A DNA stretch of 64,000 nucleotides from CAWCCP01 sp963701245 (GCA_963701245.1 OY969576.1:1488001-1552000), one strand, 5' to 3'; positions 42,902-52,502 are shown, numbered from the stretch's first letter. Notes: generated by a model not told the origin, from the letters alone. Made by a program: numbers and translations.

Positions 42902-44152
42902 CTACTCCCACTTAAAGACACGGAAAGCGATAATGTACACAACTACCAGCCAAACAACTATAAGGCCAATCTGTGGACCGAGATCCAATATTGACTTGCC
43001 CTCGGTTGTTAACTGTCGTAATCCATCTATGACTGGTGTAAGTGGCAAGTAATTCGTGACGTTTTGCAGCCATATCGGCATGATGTAACGAGGAAAGAAT
43101 GTACCTGATAGGAACAACATTGGAAAGACAATGGTATTAGCGAGCGGTGCCGCTTGTCGTTCATTTTTTGCCCAACCTCCAATAGCCAGTCCGATGCCTA
43201 GAATCATAAATATACTGAGAATGGTAAATAGGGCGATGTAAAGGTAATTACCATCTACCTTCAAATGGAATACGAGGATAGCAAAAACAAACATAACCGC
43301 AATTGACACGAGTCCAGTGGCGGATTGACTAAACATTGTCGCCATAAAATATTGCCATACTTTTAAAGGCGTCGTATGTAAACGACGTAAGATACCTTGT
43401 TTCTTAAGTTCCGGAAAGACATTAACTGGCCCAAAGATGCCAAGACCGATTATGGTAAATCCAAGTAATCCGGCAAAAGTATAATCGAATGCTGTGAGGC
43501 TTTTGACACTCAACTGTGTCCCCACTGCCGTAAATGGCTGAACGATGTGCACATAAGAACCATTTACTCTGCTTAATTGATCTTGCAAAATTGAAGTCAA
43601 TGTTTGACCGGTACTCGCCGTCGATTCGTCATAAATCACCTTCAACTGGCCAGAAGGATAACTGTGACCGGCTTCTTTCATACCAAAATTGAGTGGTAAT
43701 ACTATAATCCCATCCAGTTGGCTTTTGCTCATTTTATTTTCGGCAGCCGCTAGATCCAGATTCGATTTATCTACCTTAAACGCTTTGTTGGATTTTATTT
43801 CTTCGGCAAATTTTTCAGCAAAAGCCGAGTGTGACTGATTGATAAGGGCCACATCAAAGGAAATATTGCCACTGTTGCTACTACTAAAACTACCGAAGAC
43901 AAATAAGAAAATAAGGGGGAACAGGATGCCGAAGAAAATAGCTAAGCGATCTCGGAAAAAACGACGTGTACTGAGTTTGGTAAAAATAAGTACTGTCCAA
44001 AAAGGCTGAAAGCCGGGTTTTACCGGTTTGAGCTGTTTGGTAGGACCTGGCTTTAATTGTCCGGAACTGCTTTTTGACGTAAACACAGTTTTCTGAAGTA
44101 TCCGAAAAATGATAATAGCCACCACGACAATGCCAATATAAAGCCCAACCAT
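42902..44152 (-). CDS. ABC-2 type transporter permease
   Basis: A 416-residue permease with an N-terminal helix, a cytosolic linker, a second helix (IFFGILFPLIFLFVFGSFSS), and a large extracytoplasmic loop (about residues 100-210). Five helices follow, with GILRRLHTTPLKVWQYFMA typical of the ABC2_membrane_3 family. With the ATPase encoded one base upstream it forms a drug, lipid or polymer exporter. Substrate unknown. Confidence 0.9.
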   Translation of the reverse strand: MVGLYIGIVVVAIIIFRILQKTVFTSKSSSGQLKPGPTKQLKPVKPGFQPFWTVLIFTKLSTRRFFRDRLAIFFGILFPLIFLFVFGSFSSSNSGNISFDVALINQSHSAFAEKFAEEIKSNKAFKVDKSNLDLAAAENKMSKSQLDGIIVLPLNFGMKEAGHSYPSGQLKVIYDESTASTGQTLTSILQDQLSRVNGSYVHIVQPFTAVGTQLSVKSLTAFDYTFAGLLGFTIIGLGIFGPVNVFPELKKQGILRRLHTTPLKVWQYFMATMFSQSATGLVSIAVMFVFAILVFHLKVDGNYLYIALFTILSIFMILGIGLAIGGWAKNERQAAPLANTIVFPMLFLSGTFFPRYIMPIWLQNVTNYLPLTPVIDGLRQLTTEGKSILDLGPQIGLIVVWLVVVYIIAFRVFKWE

Positions 44153-44153
44153 A

Positions 44154-44912
44154 CTAGTCTCTTAGTGCCTTTCCGGTTAAATCAATAAACACGTCATCGA
44201 GGTTTGCCTGTTCAACTTTTTGTTCCTTTTTAAATCCACGTTGTAGGAGCTGTTTGATCAAATTATGTGGTGTATCAAGTGCAATAATCTTGCCGTTGTC
44301 CATAATTGCCACCCGGTCACACAGCAATTCGGCTTCATCAAGGTAGTGTGTTGTCATCAGTACGGTCACACCTTTATCTCTTACAAACCGTATAAGATCC
44401 CATAAGTTTCGACGAGCTTGAGGGTCAAGACCGGTAGTCGGCTCATCTAGGAAAAACACCTTGGGGCTATGTACAAGAGCCGTGGCAATACTAAGACGTT
44501 GACGTTGACCACCACTTAAACTTTCGGCATAGCTATTATATTTTTCACCAAGTTGCACTTCGTCGAGAAACGATTGGGTATCAACACGTTCACCATAGGC
44601 CGCGGCAAACATTTCAATTATTTCGTAAATCTTTTGCTTGTCTTGGAAGGCCGGCGTTTGCGGTTGGACACCAATAATACGCTTCACTGCCTCGGGATTT
44701 TTGGCTACGTTGATTGAGTCAATGATAATGCTGCCTTCGTCTATCGTACGCATTGTTTCAATCATCTCAAGAGTCGTTGTTTTGCCGGCACCATTAGGGC
44801 CTAGTATTCCGAATATTTCACCTCTAGAGACTTCGAATGAGACGCCATTCACTGCGGCTTTTCCATCGTAAAACTTTTTGAGATTTCGTACCTTTAATAT
44901 AACGTCACTCAT
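44154..44912 (-). CDS. ABC transporter ATP-binding protein
   Basis: The 252-residue ATPase has Walker A GPNGAGKTT, Q-loop GVQPQTPAF, signature LSGGQRQRLS, Walker B KVFFLDEPTTGLDP and H-loop MTTHYLDEA. This set is of the DrrA/CcmA-like multidrug branch. It is directly coupled to the permease gene. Confidence 0.95.
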   Translation of the reverse strand: MSDVILKVRNLKKFYDGKAAVNGVSFEVSRGEIFGILGPNGAGKTTTLEMIETMRTIDEGSIIIDSINVAKNPEAVKRIIGVQPQTPAFQDKQKIYEIIEMFAAAYGERVDTQSFLDEVQLGEKYNSYAESLSGGQRQRLSIATALVHSPKVFFLDEPTTGLDPQARRNLWDLIRFVRDKGVTVLMTTHYLDEAELLCDRVAIMDNGKIIALDTPHNLIKQLLQRGFKKEQKVEQANLDDVFIDLTGKALRD

Positions 44913-44981
44913 TCAGATCCTACTATAGCAAGCCGTTTTAGGCATAGCTACTGCTTAAGTTTACGCGTATCGTGATGCGCT

Positions 44982-45018
44982 AAAAACCCGGCCCCTCTTG
45001 CATAGAAGAGACCGGGTT
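44982..45018 (-). terminator. Terminator after the small gene at 45062
   Basis: On the minus strand AACCCGGTCTCTTC pairs with GAGGGGCCGGGTT, followed by TTT. It ends the transcript of the 64-aa gene and insulates it from the ABC genes. Confidence 0.75.
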
Positions 45019-45061
45019 AGATTTTACGTACTATTTTGATTTTACTATGTTCAAACTAAAT

Positions 45062-45256
45062 TTAAGAGCGCTTGACAGTTAGAAAACCATTGCGTGGGTT
45101 TTCGTTAACGGTAAAACCTGCAGGCAAATCGGTTGCCTCTGGTCGCTGATCCTTGCTGAAGTAGTAGATTCGTTGCTGCTTGCCGCCCCGAAGAGTAACT
45201 TCCTTTGAATTTAAGTAGTACGTAACACCTTTAGAGTTAGTGTGCTTGTATGCCAT
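45062..45256 (-). CDS. Small hypothetical basic protein, 64 aa
   Basis: The likely start is ATG 45254-45256, preceded by GGGAGAG. The protein reads MAYKHTNSKGVTYYLNSKEV, then GGKQQRIYYFSKDQR and FTVNENPRNGFLTVKRS. It is basic, rich in Tyr and Lys, and has no membrane helix. Isolated with its own terminator, it looks like a highly expressed small protein. Function unknown. Confidence 0.75.
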   Translation of the reverse strand: MAYKHTNSKGVTYYLNSKEVTLRGGKQQRIYYFSKDQRPEATDLPAGFTVNENPRNGFLTVKRS

Positions 45257-45501
45257 TATTGACTCTCCCTCTCTTACCATTAGTAGTGTACCCCTAACAT
45301 ACTCTGGTCAGATTTTATTTGTCAACCCCAATCGGCAAATATCGTATTACCTGAAGAACTATTGTCATGCGGATTTTAATTTCAAATATATCGCGGTACT
45401 ATAGGTGTGAATAAAATAAATTTACGGTTGCACAGCTTGAGATGCTGTATTACACTAGGTCGGTAACCATAAAAAGTATAAAAGGTGGAGTGAGAGAGTA
45501 T

Positions 45502-46137
45502 ATGGATTTTTCAAATCGCAGTACGCAACCGCAAGCCGTAGCTCCTAATGCACATGTTGCTGCAGCTACGCCCCAATCAAATGGGGGTAAAAGAGGTAAT
45601 AGAGCCGATAAGAGCCGATGGGCGCGTGTGAGTTTCTTTGTTTTAATAGCTGTTGTAGTCGTACTTCTTATTGCATTGGCAGTCTTTTTTGCCGGCAATA
45701 ATGGCGATAACGAATACACCTACGTAGATACAAGTAAGTTACAGGCAATTTTCTTGGAGACCGGACAAGTATACTTTGGTAACGTGAAGGTTCTCAATGA
45801 TAAGTATGCTGTACTAACCAATATCTACTACTTGCAGACATCAAGTGGTTCTACTGCAGCTTCTACTAGTTCTAACTCAAACGTTTCACTTGTAAAACTA
45901 GGTTGTGAGTTGCACATGCCATATGACCAGATGGTCATTAACCAAAGCCAGATTACCTTCTGGGAGAACCTACAATCCGATGGTCAGGTTGCGAAAGCCG
46001 TGGCTACCTTCCAACGGGAGAATCCAAATGGTCAAAAGTGTGCTGATCAAAGTACTAGCTCTGGTTCTACCAGCGGTGCAGTACAAAGTGCAGGAAGTAG
46101 CACTCCTTCTACACCCGCAACAACTACCAAGCCTTAA
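45502..46137 (+). CDS. Hypothetical membrane-anchored extracellular protein
   Basis: The start at ATG 45502 (MDFSNRSTQPQAV) follows a purine-rich GGAGTGAGAGAG. A cytosolic linker of about 45 residues leads to one membrane helix (VSFFVLIAVVVVLLIALAVF). An outer domain follows (LQAIFLETGQVYFGNVKVLN, then CELHMPYDQMVINQSQITFW with one more Cys downstream). It ends in a Ser/Thr/Pro-rich tail. Function unknown. Confidence 0.75.
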   Translation: MDFSNRSTQPQAVAPNAHVAAATPQSNGGKRGNRADKSRWARVSFFVLIAVVVVLLIALAVFFAGNNGDNEYTYVDTSKLQAIFLETGQVYFGNVKVLNDKYAVLTNIYYLQTSSGSTAASTSSNSNVSLVKLGCELHMPYDQMVINQSQITFWENLQSDGQVAKAVATFQRENPNGQKCADQSTSSGSTSGAVQSAGSSTPSTPATTTKP

Positions 46138-46173
46138 AAGTAATAGTTGGATCAGACTGATCCTCCTTAAACG

Positions 46174-46206
46174 AAACACCCCTCTCAAAATAAGAGGGGT
46201 GTTTTT
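46174..46206 (+). terminator. Intrinsic terminator
   Basis: AACACCCCTCT-CAAAATA-AGAGGGGTGTTTTT ends the transcript of the gene at 45502-46137. Confidence 0.9.
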
Positions 46207-46382
46207 GTTATCACCTGTATCCTTTAATTAAAGTACTATAAACTCAATAAGCTTTGGGCTATTTAACAACCATGAGGTTTTTACTGTTATTGCACTATAG
46301 TCGTTGTCTCGCCTGATTACTGCATTCCGCAAATCAAATGGAGATCAATAGTATGCCGCTGGAGCTAACATCTACATAATAC

Positions 46383-46988
46383 CTAAGCAATGTTTCGCTT
46401 AAACCATCTTTGAGTAACATACACAAATACCCATAATAGCGCTGAGAGTATCGTTGCAATTAGGCTCCAGCCAGCCAGATCAGGTGACCAAGTCGGTGAA
46501 ATAAAGTCAAACTTATACAATGCATCCGGGATAGTCGGTAATGCTGCATCGTGAGTTTCGACGTATTGTTCAATGCATGGAACACGATTATGGCCTGAGA
46601 AATCTGTCGGATCCAGCTGTTCACAATAAGCCTGTGCATTGGTATACAATTCGGTGTTATCCTGAGCTGCTGCTGTACTTTCGGCAGCTACCAGTCGATC
46701 GTAGGTATATTTTAACTGAATTGGTGGATAGACAGGATCAGGTCCTGCACTCAAGTCAGTATTCATATGGGCCGTCACATATGATTGCAAAGTAGTTAAT
46801 GCTCCCTGGACATTGGAGTTATTTTGATCAGCAGTATACACTGCATCGCGCAACTTAATCATATGTTCATTGTTGGCCCGCAAAGCAAAAGCACAGATAG
46901 TCGCACACGCTATCGTAACAACAAGGAAGTACCAGGGTTTGACATGTCGTATTGTTTTCCATTCGTGATGCAATTTTCGTTTGTTCAT
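46383..46988 (-). CDS. Hypothetical two-helix membrane protein
   Basis: A 201-residue protein with helices near both ends: WYFLVVTIACATICAFALRA (about 19-38) and WSLIATILSALLWVFVYVTQ (about 173-192). The ~130 residues between them face outside and contain two Cys that could form a disulfide (YCEQLDPTD, VPCIEQY). No family is recognised. It is divergent from the MurC-type gene. Confidence 0.7.
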   Translation of the reverse strand: MNKRKLHHEWKTIRHVKPWYFLVVTIACATICAFALRANNEHMIKLRDAVYTADQNNSNVQGALTTLQSYVTAHMNTDLSAGPDPVYPPIQLKYTYDRLVAAESTAAAQDNTELYTNAQAYCEQLDPTDFSGHNRVPCIEQYVETHDAALPTIPDALYKFDFISPTWSPDLAGWSLIATILSALLWVFVYVTQRWFKRNIA

Positions 46989-47057
46989 GGCTACATACGA
47001 TTATATGCTAAATAACTCTCTTAATAACCCTTAATTCGCAGCCAAGTTGTACCGTTA

Positions 47058-48398
47058 ATGAAAAACTTGATCATTGGTCGCAGATTCTCGATACTTGGAA
47101 GCATGCATATTTATTTTTCCGGGATCGGTGGCGCAGGCATCGGACCCCTTGCGGAAATTGCTCATAAGGCGGGCTATGCAGTTTCAGGGTCAGATAAGCG
47201 CGATTCAAATTACCTTACCTATCTTCGCAAACATGGGATTACCAATATCCATATAGGGCAGACGCGGGAAGCCATAGAAGCAGTCCATGCGAAGCAGCCA
47301 ATCGACTGGTTTGTATACACTTCAGCATTACCACTAGAAAACCCAAATTCACCAGAACTCGTGTTTTGTCGAGATCAAGATATAAAAACTTCGAAGCGAG
47401 ACGAACTACTCAATCTTATTCTGCACGATAAACAGCTGGACCTCATCGCCATAGCAGGTACTCACGGTAAAACAACCACAACTGCCATGGTTACTTGGTT
47501 ATTTAAACAATTAGACCTGCCAGTAAGTTATCTACTACCAGCGAAAGTACAATTTGGTGACATGGGTGAGTACAATGCTGAAAGTCACTATTTTATTTAT
47601 GAAGCTGATGAATTCGATCGTAATTTTTTAGCCTATGAGCCTCGCTTAAGTCTTATCTCCGGAGTGAGCTGGGACCATCACGAACTCTTCCCTACTCGAG
47701 AGAATTATCAGGCTGCCTTTCGAGAGTTCATCGCCCAAAGCAAAAAAACATTTATGTGGCAAGAAGACGCCGACTATGTGAAGCCCGGCCCCTCCTCAGA
47801 TGTCAGGTGTTTTGATAGTTCGGATACGACAATTAACCAGGTTACATTGCTCGGACAATACAACCGCTTGGACGCTTGGTTAGCAATGCAAACAGTACAG
47901 TATTTAACTGATACGCCATTACCAAAACTGCTTTCAATAATCAATCGATTTCCAGGTTTATCACGACGGATGGAACAAATACGCCCAAATCTGTATTCCG
48001 ATTACGCCCATACGCCAGAAAAAATCCGCGGTGCGATGAGCGTTGCCCTAGAAATGGCAGCACGACGCAACCAAGCCGTTATTGTTGTCTATGAACCGCT
48101 CACGAATCGCCGTCAGCATTACATGATTGATGACTATAAAGATTGCTTTAAAGGTGCTGCCGAGGTGTATTGGTTGCCAAGCTACCTTGCTCGTGAAGAT
48201 GCTTCACAGCGTATCATTCCTCCTGAAGAACTTATTAGTCATTTGAGTGATCCATCCATAGCACAAGCCGCAACGCGAGATAGTCGACTAAAGCTGAAAA
48301 TCCAAGAACACCTTGATCACAACGATATGGTTGTCGGTATCGCCGGCGGTGGTGGTAGTTCGCTTGATGACTGGTTGAGACAGGAATTTGCAGCATGA
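47058..48398 (+). CDS. murC: MurC-type UDP-N-acetylmuramate ligase
   Basis: This belongs to the Mur ligase family that adds L-alanine to UDP-MurNAc in peptidoglycan synthesis. It begins with a Rossmann-like FSGIGGAGIGPLAEIAHKAG. It has the ATP motif GTHGKTTTTAMVTW, then YEADEFDRNFLAYEP and YAHTPEKIRGAM. The start may be the internal ATG at 47106 (MHIYFSGIGG). At 430-446 aa it is slightly short and diverged, and it may be an Mpl-like or amide-ligase relative. It overlaps the next gene by four bases. Confidence 0.85.
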   Translation: MKNLIIGRRFSILGSMHIYFSGIGGAGIGPLAEIAHKAGYAVSGSDKRDSNYLTYLRKHGITNIHIGQTREAIEAVHAKQPIDWFVYTSALPLENPNSPELVFCRDQDIKTSKRDELLNLILHDKQLDLIAIAGTHGKTTTTAMVTWLFKQLDLPVSYLLPAKVQFGDMGEYNAESHYFIYEADEFDRNFLAYEPRLSLISGVSWDHHELFPTRENYQAAFREFIAQSKKTFMWQEDADYVKPGPSSDVRCFDSSDTTINQVTLLGQYNRLDAWLAMQTVQYLTDTPLPKLLSIINRFPGLSRRMEQIRPNLYSDYAHTPEKIRGAMSVALEMAARRNQAVIVVYEPLTNRRQHYMIDDYKDCFKGAAEVYWLPSYLAREDASQRIIPPEELISHLSDPSIAQAATRDSRLKLKIQEHLDHNDMVVGIAGGGGSSLDDWLRQEFAA

Positions 48399-49138
48399 GA
48401 CTCGTGCAACTCAATATCTGGCAAGGCCGGATTATGACTCACTTGCTAAAGCTATTCGATGACCTGCAACCAGACATAGCCTGCTTGCAAGAAGTCATGA
48501 GTAGCTCCGAAGTAGTCGTGACACCTGAACGAATGTTCAATAGCCTCCAGCTTATACAAGAGCGCATAGATTTAAAATATGTTTATTTTTCACCGACGTT
48601 TAGGGCCACTTACTCGGGCGTCACGACTGAGTTTGGTAATGCCATACTCAGTCGGTATCCACTCGACGATTGCCAAACTGTGTTCACGAACGGTTCATTT
48701 ATTCCGGACTATACACCAAAAACCTTCAGCGTTAACGTGCGAAATATGCAGATCGTGAAAGTCAAAGTAGCTGAACAAGTGCTGAATCTTGCCAACCACC
48801 ATGGTCACTGGCTTATTGATCCGTTCGGCGATGAAACAACGATAGCGAAATTACAAATCGTGAAAGACGTGCTTAAGACAGTACCTTCCCCGCTTATTTT
48901 ATCGGGCGATTTTAATGTCAGAGCCGAAAGCCCAGCCATGCGATTATTTGATGGCTGGCTCACCGACTTAACTGCTACCCATCAAATTGGCTCGACTTTA
49001 AGTCCACTTGCTAAGGTGAGCAGCGTCGCTTGTGATCATATCCTTACAAGTCCCGGAGTCCAAGTTATGAATTTCGAAGTGCGTGATGAAATCGTATCGG
49101 ATCACAAAGCAATCGTGCTGGATTTTGAGTTAAAGTAA
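48395..49138 (+). CDS. Endonuclease/exonuclease/phosphatase family protein
   Basis: The EEP fold is shown by RLVQLNIWQG, DIACLQEVMSS (metal-binding Glu), LILSGDFNVRAESPAM (Asp/Asn) and VACDHILTS with a final SDHKAIV (His). Length 247 aa. Members cut DNA, RNA or phospholipids, or remove phosphates; the substrate is unknown. It is coupled to the MurC-type gene through an ATGA overlap. Confidence 0.88.
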   Translation: MRLVQLNIWQGRIMTHLLKLFDDLQPDIACLQEVMSSSEVVVTPERMFNSLQLIQERIDLKYVYFSPTFRATYSGVTTEFGNAILSRYPLDDCQTVFTNGSFIPDYTPKTFSVNVRNMQIVKVKVAEQVLNLANHHGHWLIDPFGDETTIAKLQIVKDVLKTVPSPLILSGDFNVRAESPAMRLFDGWLTDLTATHQIGSTLSPLAKVSSVACDHILTSPGVQVMNFEVRDEIVSDHKAIVLDFELK

Positions 49139-49144
49139 AAAATC

Positions 49145-49477
49145 CTAACGGTGATCGCCAGCTCCCTTGATCACATTGCGCTTTTGGCGATCTGCCAATT
49201 TTTCAACGTTGGCTTGCATCACGTCTTCAAATTTTAATCCCAAACTTTGACATAAAACGGCAATGTACCATACGACATCACCTAATTCTTTTGCAATATC
49301 AGCTCGATCCTCATCATTCACTTTGCCTTCTTTATAGGCAACAATTTTTTTCCATTTTTCGATTACTTCGCCCGCCTCACCAGCCACGCCCATCGCCCAT
49401 ATAGTCCGTTGAATAAGTGGTCCATAGTCTTCTTGAGCCGTCTTTAAGGCTAACTTTTGATATTCATTAAAAGTCAT
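49145..49477 (-). CDS. MazG-like nucleotide pyrophosphohydrolase
   Basis: A 110-residue all-alpha NTP pyrophosphatase of the MazG-like group. The metal-binding motif is spread over GEAGEVIEKWKK (ExxE) and ADIAKELGDVVWYIAVLC (ExxD). Such enzymes remove non-standard or excess nucleotides. It overlaps tsaC by four bases (ATGA). Confidence 0.88.
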   Translation of the reverse strand: MTFNEYQKLALKTAQEDYGPLIQRTIWAMGVAGEAGEVIEKWKKIVAYKEGKVNDEDRADIAKELGDVVWYIAVLCQSLGLKFEDVMQANVEKLADRQKRNVIKGAGDHR

Positions 49478-50055
49478 TTTTGATGTGTCCTCCCCGACTC
49501 ATCAATTGTAACAGCACCCGGCCGTATAACTTCAATGGCATCATCAACTATTCGGATCACTGTAGATGGTTTACGGTCCGACAAATTGCCACCGTCAACG
49601 TAAAAATCAACCGTATCACCAAAAGCAGTTTTTGCTTGCGCCACCGTTGCGGCAGGAGTTTTACCAGGCTGGTTAGCACTGCTGGTTAGAAGCGGACCAG
49701 ACTCCTCAAGTAAGGTCCGTAGTATTACGTCTTTTGGAATCCGTACCGCCAAACTCATTTTGCCCTGGTGTAAGTAAGCAAGTTCAGGACTGCATGGAAT
49801 GATGATACTAATGGAATCAGGCCAAAATTGCTCAACAGCTTTAAGGTATCGTCGGGTTAAACCGAGACTGACGAGTTGATCGACTGATGCCGCTATAAGC
49901 GTACCGGGCTTATTTTCCCGCTGCTTAAGTGAATAGAGACGCCTGACTGCTACTTGATCTTCAGCACGCGCCACAAGTCCGTATACAGTGTCTGTCGGTA
50001 TAACCCCGACTGCACCAGATTTTCGCAACATCGTTGCCGCTTGCTGTAACGTCAT
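49474..50055 (-). CDS. tsaC: TsaC/YrdC-type L-threonylcarbamoyladenylate synthase
   Basis: This enzyme makes threonylcarbamoyl-AMP for the t6A37 tRNA modification. Family motifs: GAVGVIPTDTVYGLVARA, RLYSLKQRENKPG, and PLLTSSANQPGKTPA. At 193 aa it is the short form without the Sua5 C-terminal domain. t6A is needed on ANN-reading tRNAs, including the CAT tRNAs in this window. Confidence 0.93.
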   Translation of the reverse strand: MTLQQAATMLRKSGAVGVIPTDTVYGLVARAEDQVAVRRLYSLKQRENKPGTLIAASVDQLVSLGLTRRYLKAVEQFWPDSISIIIPCSPELAYLHQGKMSLAVRIPKDVILRTLLEESGPLLTSSANQPGKTPAATVAQAKTAFGDTVDFYVDGGNLSDRKPSTVIRIVDDAIEVIRPGAVTIDESGRTHQK

Positions 50056-50158
50056 TGTAAACTCCGTATTTTCTATGAATGACCTCTAACTATGTAGAAA
50101 AATGCTAAACTCGTCTTCGGCTGTATCCCCCCTGAGGCTTTTAAGAGATTATATCGTC

Positions 50159-50479
50159 TTATTTCGATTTCAGGTAGGCAATAACTGCTAAGACGGCAAG
50201 CCCTAATACTATGATAACCGTTGCAATAACCGCTAGCGTGGAACTGTTACTGTCTGATTTTAGCGAGGGTTGTTTCGCTATTTTTGCGGGTTTCGTTTTT
50301 GCGTCATCAACCTTCGGAGCTACCTCGACGACCGTGGCAGTTGGCGTAGCTCCTTCCGACTTAGGCGGATCATGTGGTTTATCATCGCTCGGAGGAGCCG
50401 GTGCGACCACATCCATAACTGGCCCTGGTGCCGGTTTAGGAGATTCAGATTTCGCTTGCGTGTCTGATTTCGTATCCAT
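50159..50479 (-). CDS. Hypothetical tail-anchored protein
   Basis: A 106-residue protein with about 75 residues of Pro/Lys/Asp/Ala-rich disordered sequence. One C-terminal membrane helix (LAVIATVIIVLGLAVLAVIA) and YLKSK follow. The topology is cytosolic with a tail anchor. No domain is recognised. Confidence 0.7.
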   Translation of the reverse strand: MDTKSDTQAKSESPKPAPGPVMDVVAPAPPSDDKPHDPPKSEGATPTATVVEVAPKVDDAKTKPAKIAKQPSLKSDSNSSTLAVIATVIIVLGLAVLAVIAYLKSK

Positions 50480-50537
50480 TAATAGTTAGCATTGTAGCAT
50501 GAAAGCATAAGCAATGTGAGCCGCTACTGCAGCTTAT

Positions 50538-51362
50538 TTAGAGTCTATATAGCTTGCCATAATGAAATACCAGCCGCTCATGTTCGAGCTTTTGTAAGAC
50601 TTGCGGCAAGCGTGGATCAGCAATAATTTTACTGAGTTCAGTTGCAGAGTAAGGTCGTTCGCCAAGCAAACGAATAACCTGGCCTCTAATTTGTCGACTT
50701 GAACCATGGAATTTCGATTGCTTACGGTATGCCTTACTGGCCAGATTAGTTGAACCAAATGTATGTTTTAGATACGTACCATAATCCATAAGTGCCCAGT
50801 ACCAGTGTCTCGGATTCGATCTATCAAGCGTCACAGCAACATACTCAGCAATATCCCGATCAGTAATATCAAATTGTGCAAAGAAAAAGCGTCTCATCAT
50901 TACCGTTCGTATGTTTGTCTCTATAAATATGGTCGGCTCATTAAAAGCATAGGCAAGTATCGCACCGGCCGTATTCGTACCAATTCCAGGTAAAGTAGTG
51001 AGTTCTTTGCTGCTTTTTGGCAATCGACCGTGATAGGACGATACAATTTGCTTAGCAGTTTGCTGCAAATAGATAGCCCGACGGTTATAACCGAGTCCGC
51101 TCCACGCACGTATGATTGCGGCTTGGTCACTATCAGCCAAGGTAGTGCTATTTGGAAATTGGGCAATAAATTGATTGAACTTTGGCACTACTCGAGCGAC
51201 CTGAGTTTGCTGTAGCATGAGTTCGCTCACGAGAATTTTATATGGGTCAAAGGTGCCGTCAGAATTTGGTTGTCGCCAAGGCAAATCGTATCGTCCTTCC
51301 CGCGAATAAAAATTATAAATAAGCTGCTGGAACTCTTGAACTGTTGATTCGTCAATGATCAT
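50538..51362 (-). CDS. mutY: MutY-like adenine DNA glycosylase without the iron-sulfur cluster
   Basis: MutY removes A mispaired with 8-oxoguanine. It has the HhH-GPD core with catalytic Glu in VSELMLQQTQVARV, the helix-hairpin-helix LTTLPGIGTNTAGAILAYA, and WYWALMDYGTYL. After this motif normal MutY has four Cys binding a 4Fe-4S cluster. Here the stretch KHTFGSTNLASKAYRKQSKF has none. The usual catalytic Asp of DGNVxRV reads ETNIRTV. It may be a cluster-free branch typical of CPR bacteria. Length 274 aa, with no C-terminal NUDIX-like domain. Confidence 0.85.
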   Translation of the reverse strand: MIIDESTVQEFQQLIYNFYSREGRYDLPWRQPNSDGTFDPYKILVSELMLQQTQVARVVPKFNQFIAQFPNSTTLADSDQAAIIRAWSGLGYNRRAIYLQQTAKQIVSSYHGRLPKSSKELTTLPGIGTNTAGAILAYAFNEPTIFIETNIRTVMMRRFFFAQFDITDRDIAEYVAVTLDRSNPRHWYWALMDYGTYLKHTFGSTNLASKAYRKQSKFHGSSRQIRGQVIRLLGERPYSATELSKIIADPRLPQVLQKLEHERLVFHYGKLYRL

Positions 51363-52236
51363 TGCTCACTGTATTATAGGGGTACTAATGTTCCAGTATA
51401 GCGTGCGCTTTATCGAACGGTTTGCCATACTTTTACCTGGTATTGTAATTGCCTTTCTGTCAGTTAAAGATATCTTCCCCTACGTACACCATCGATTACC
51501 TTTTGCCTTTGCAATTTTGCTCACCTATGCGCTAGCAGCGTACTTGCTGATACCATTTTTGATTCGAATTCTTCGAAGCATCTGGCCTGCAAAACACCCC
51601 CCTTTATATTGTGTAACACCGGATGGTTTTGCATCCGATCCACTCAATATTGGTATTATAGGCAATCGCCGTGAACTCATCACTGCTATGGAAAAGGCCG
51701 GCTGGCACATGGCCGATAGCATTACGCTCACATCAGTCTCTAGGCAAATTATTAGCACTTTCTTCAACCATCATTATGCTCGAGCTCCAGTTGGCAATCT
51801 TTATTTATTTGGACGTGTTCAGGATATTGCTTTCGAATTACCCGTCAAAGGAAAATGGCATAGTCGCCACCATGTTCGCTTTTGGGCGACATCGTTCACA
51901 AACGGCTCACTGCCCGATACAAAACAGATTAATTGGTATGGACATCGTCCGCCACGACCATCGGCTCAGCAGATTTGGGTGGGCGCAGCTTCACTAGATG
52001 CCGGTTTAACATTAATCCGTCACAATTTTCAAATTTCACACATGATTGACCCTGATACCGACCGTGAACGGTCGTATATTGTTGAACAGCTAAAGCAGGC
52101 CCATGTCGTTAAACATACGAAGATAATAACCCTTGGGCAAGCCTATCGATTGGCAAACCGCGTGTGGCGTGGGTACCTACGCACCGACGGTAAAATGATT
52201 GTCGTCAGTCTGCATCCTACTAAACGACCATCTTAA
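51355..52236 (+). CDS. LssY C-terminal domain membrane protein
   Basis: Two or three N-terminal helices (about residues 20-75) precede an LssY_C domain. Signatures: DPLNIGIIGNRRELITAMEK, GWHMADSI, ARAPVGNLYLFGRVQDIAFE, and RHHVRFW. LssY_C occurs with PAP2 phosphatases and secretion genes, and its function is unknown. A final region (WVGAASLDAGLTLIRHN) is also typical. It is divergent from mutY, sharing 8 bases. Confidence 0.75.
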   Translation: MIIAHCIIGVLMFQYSVRFIERFAILLPGIVIAFLSVKDIFPYVHHRLPFAFAILLTYALAAYLLIPFLIRILRSIWPAKHPPLYCVTPDGFASDPLNIGIIGNRRELITAMEKAGWHMADSITLTSVSRQIISTFFNHHYARAPVGNLYLFGRVQDIAFELPVKGKWHSRHHVRFWATSFTNGSLPDTKQINWYGHRPPRPSAQQIWVGAASLDAGLTLIRHNFQISHMIDPDTDRERSYIVEQLKQAHVVKHTKIITLGQAYRLANRVWRGYLRTDGKMIVVSLHPTKRPS

Positions 52237-52481
52237 CTTTTACGGGCAGCGATCCACGTAAGTACGACTGCGGCGGCAATCCAGTTCGGGATAATATACA
52301 GCACTGCGATGCTATGTGAGGAACTATCTCTCCAAGCAATTATCATACTGAAAACCAGGTAAGCCGTAAACGGAATGTAGGTCAGCCAACCTTGCAGACT
52401 CGAGGGCAAATAACTACCCCTTACACGAATAAACCAAGCTCCTGCTTTTTTCTTTTTATGCGAAACGTTACGTGATGTCAT
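52233..52481 (-). CDS. Small two-helix membrane protein
   Basis: An 82-residue protein with a basic N-terminus (SHKKKKAG) and two helices (LTYIPFTAYLVFSMIIAW and IAVLYIIPNWIAAAVVLTWI). It is 22 bases downstream of the large propeller-protein gene, in the same direction, so probably co-transcribed. Function unknown. Confidence 0.65.
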   Translation of the reverse strand: MTSRNVSHKKKKAGAWFIRVRGSYLPSSLQGWLTYIPFTAYLVFSMIIAWRDSSSHSIAVLYIIPNWIAAAVVLTWIAARKS

Positions 52482-52502
52482 AGTTGTTATTCCACCTTTC
52501 TG

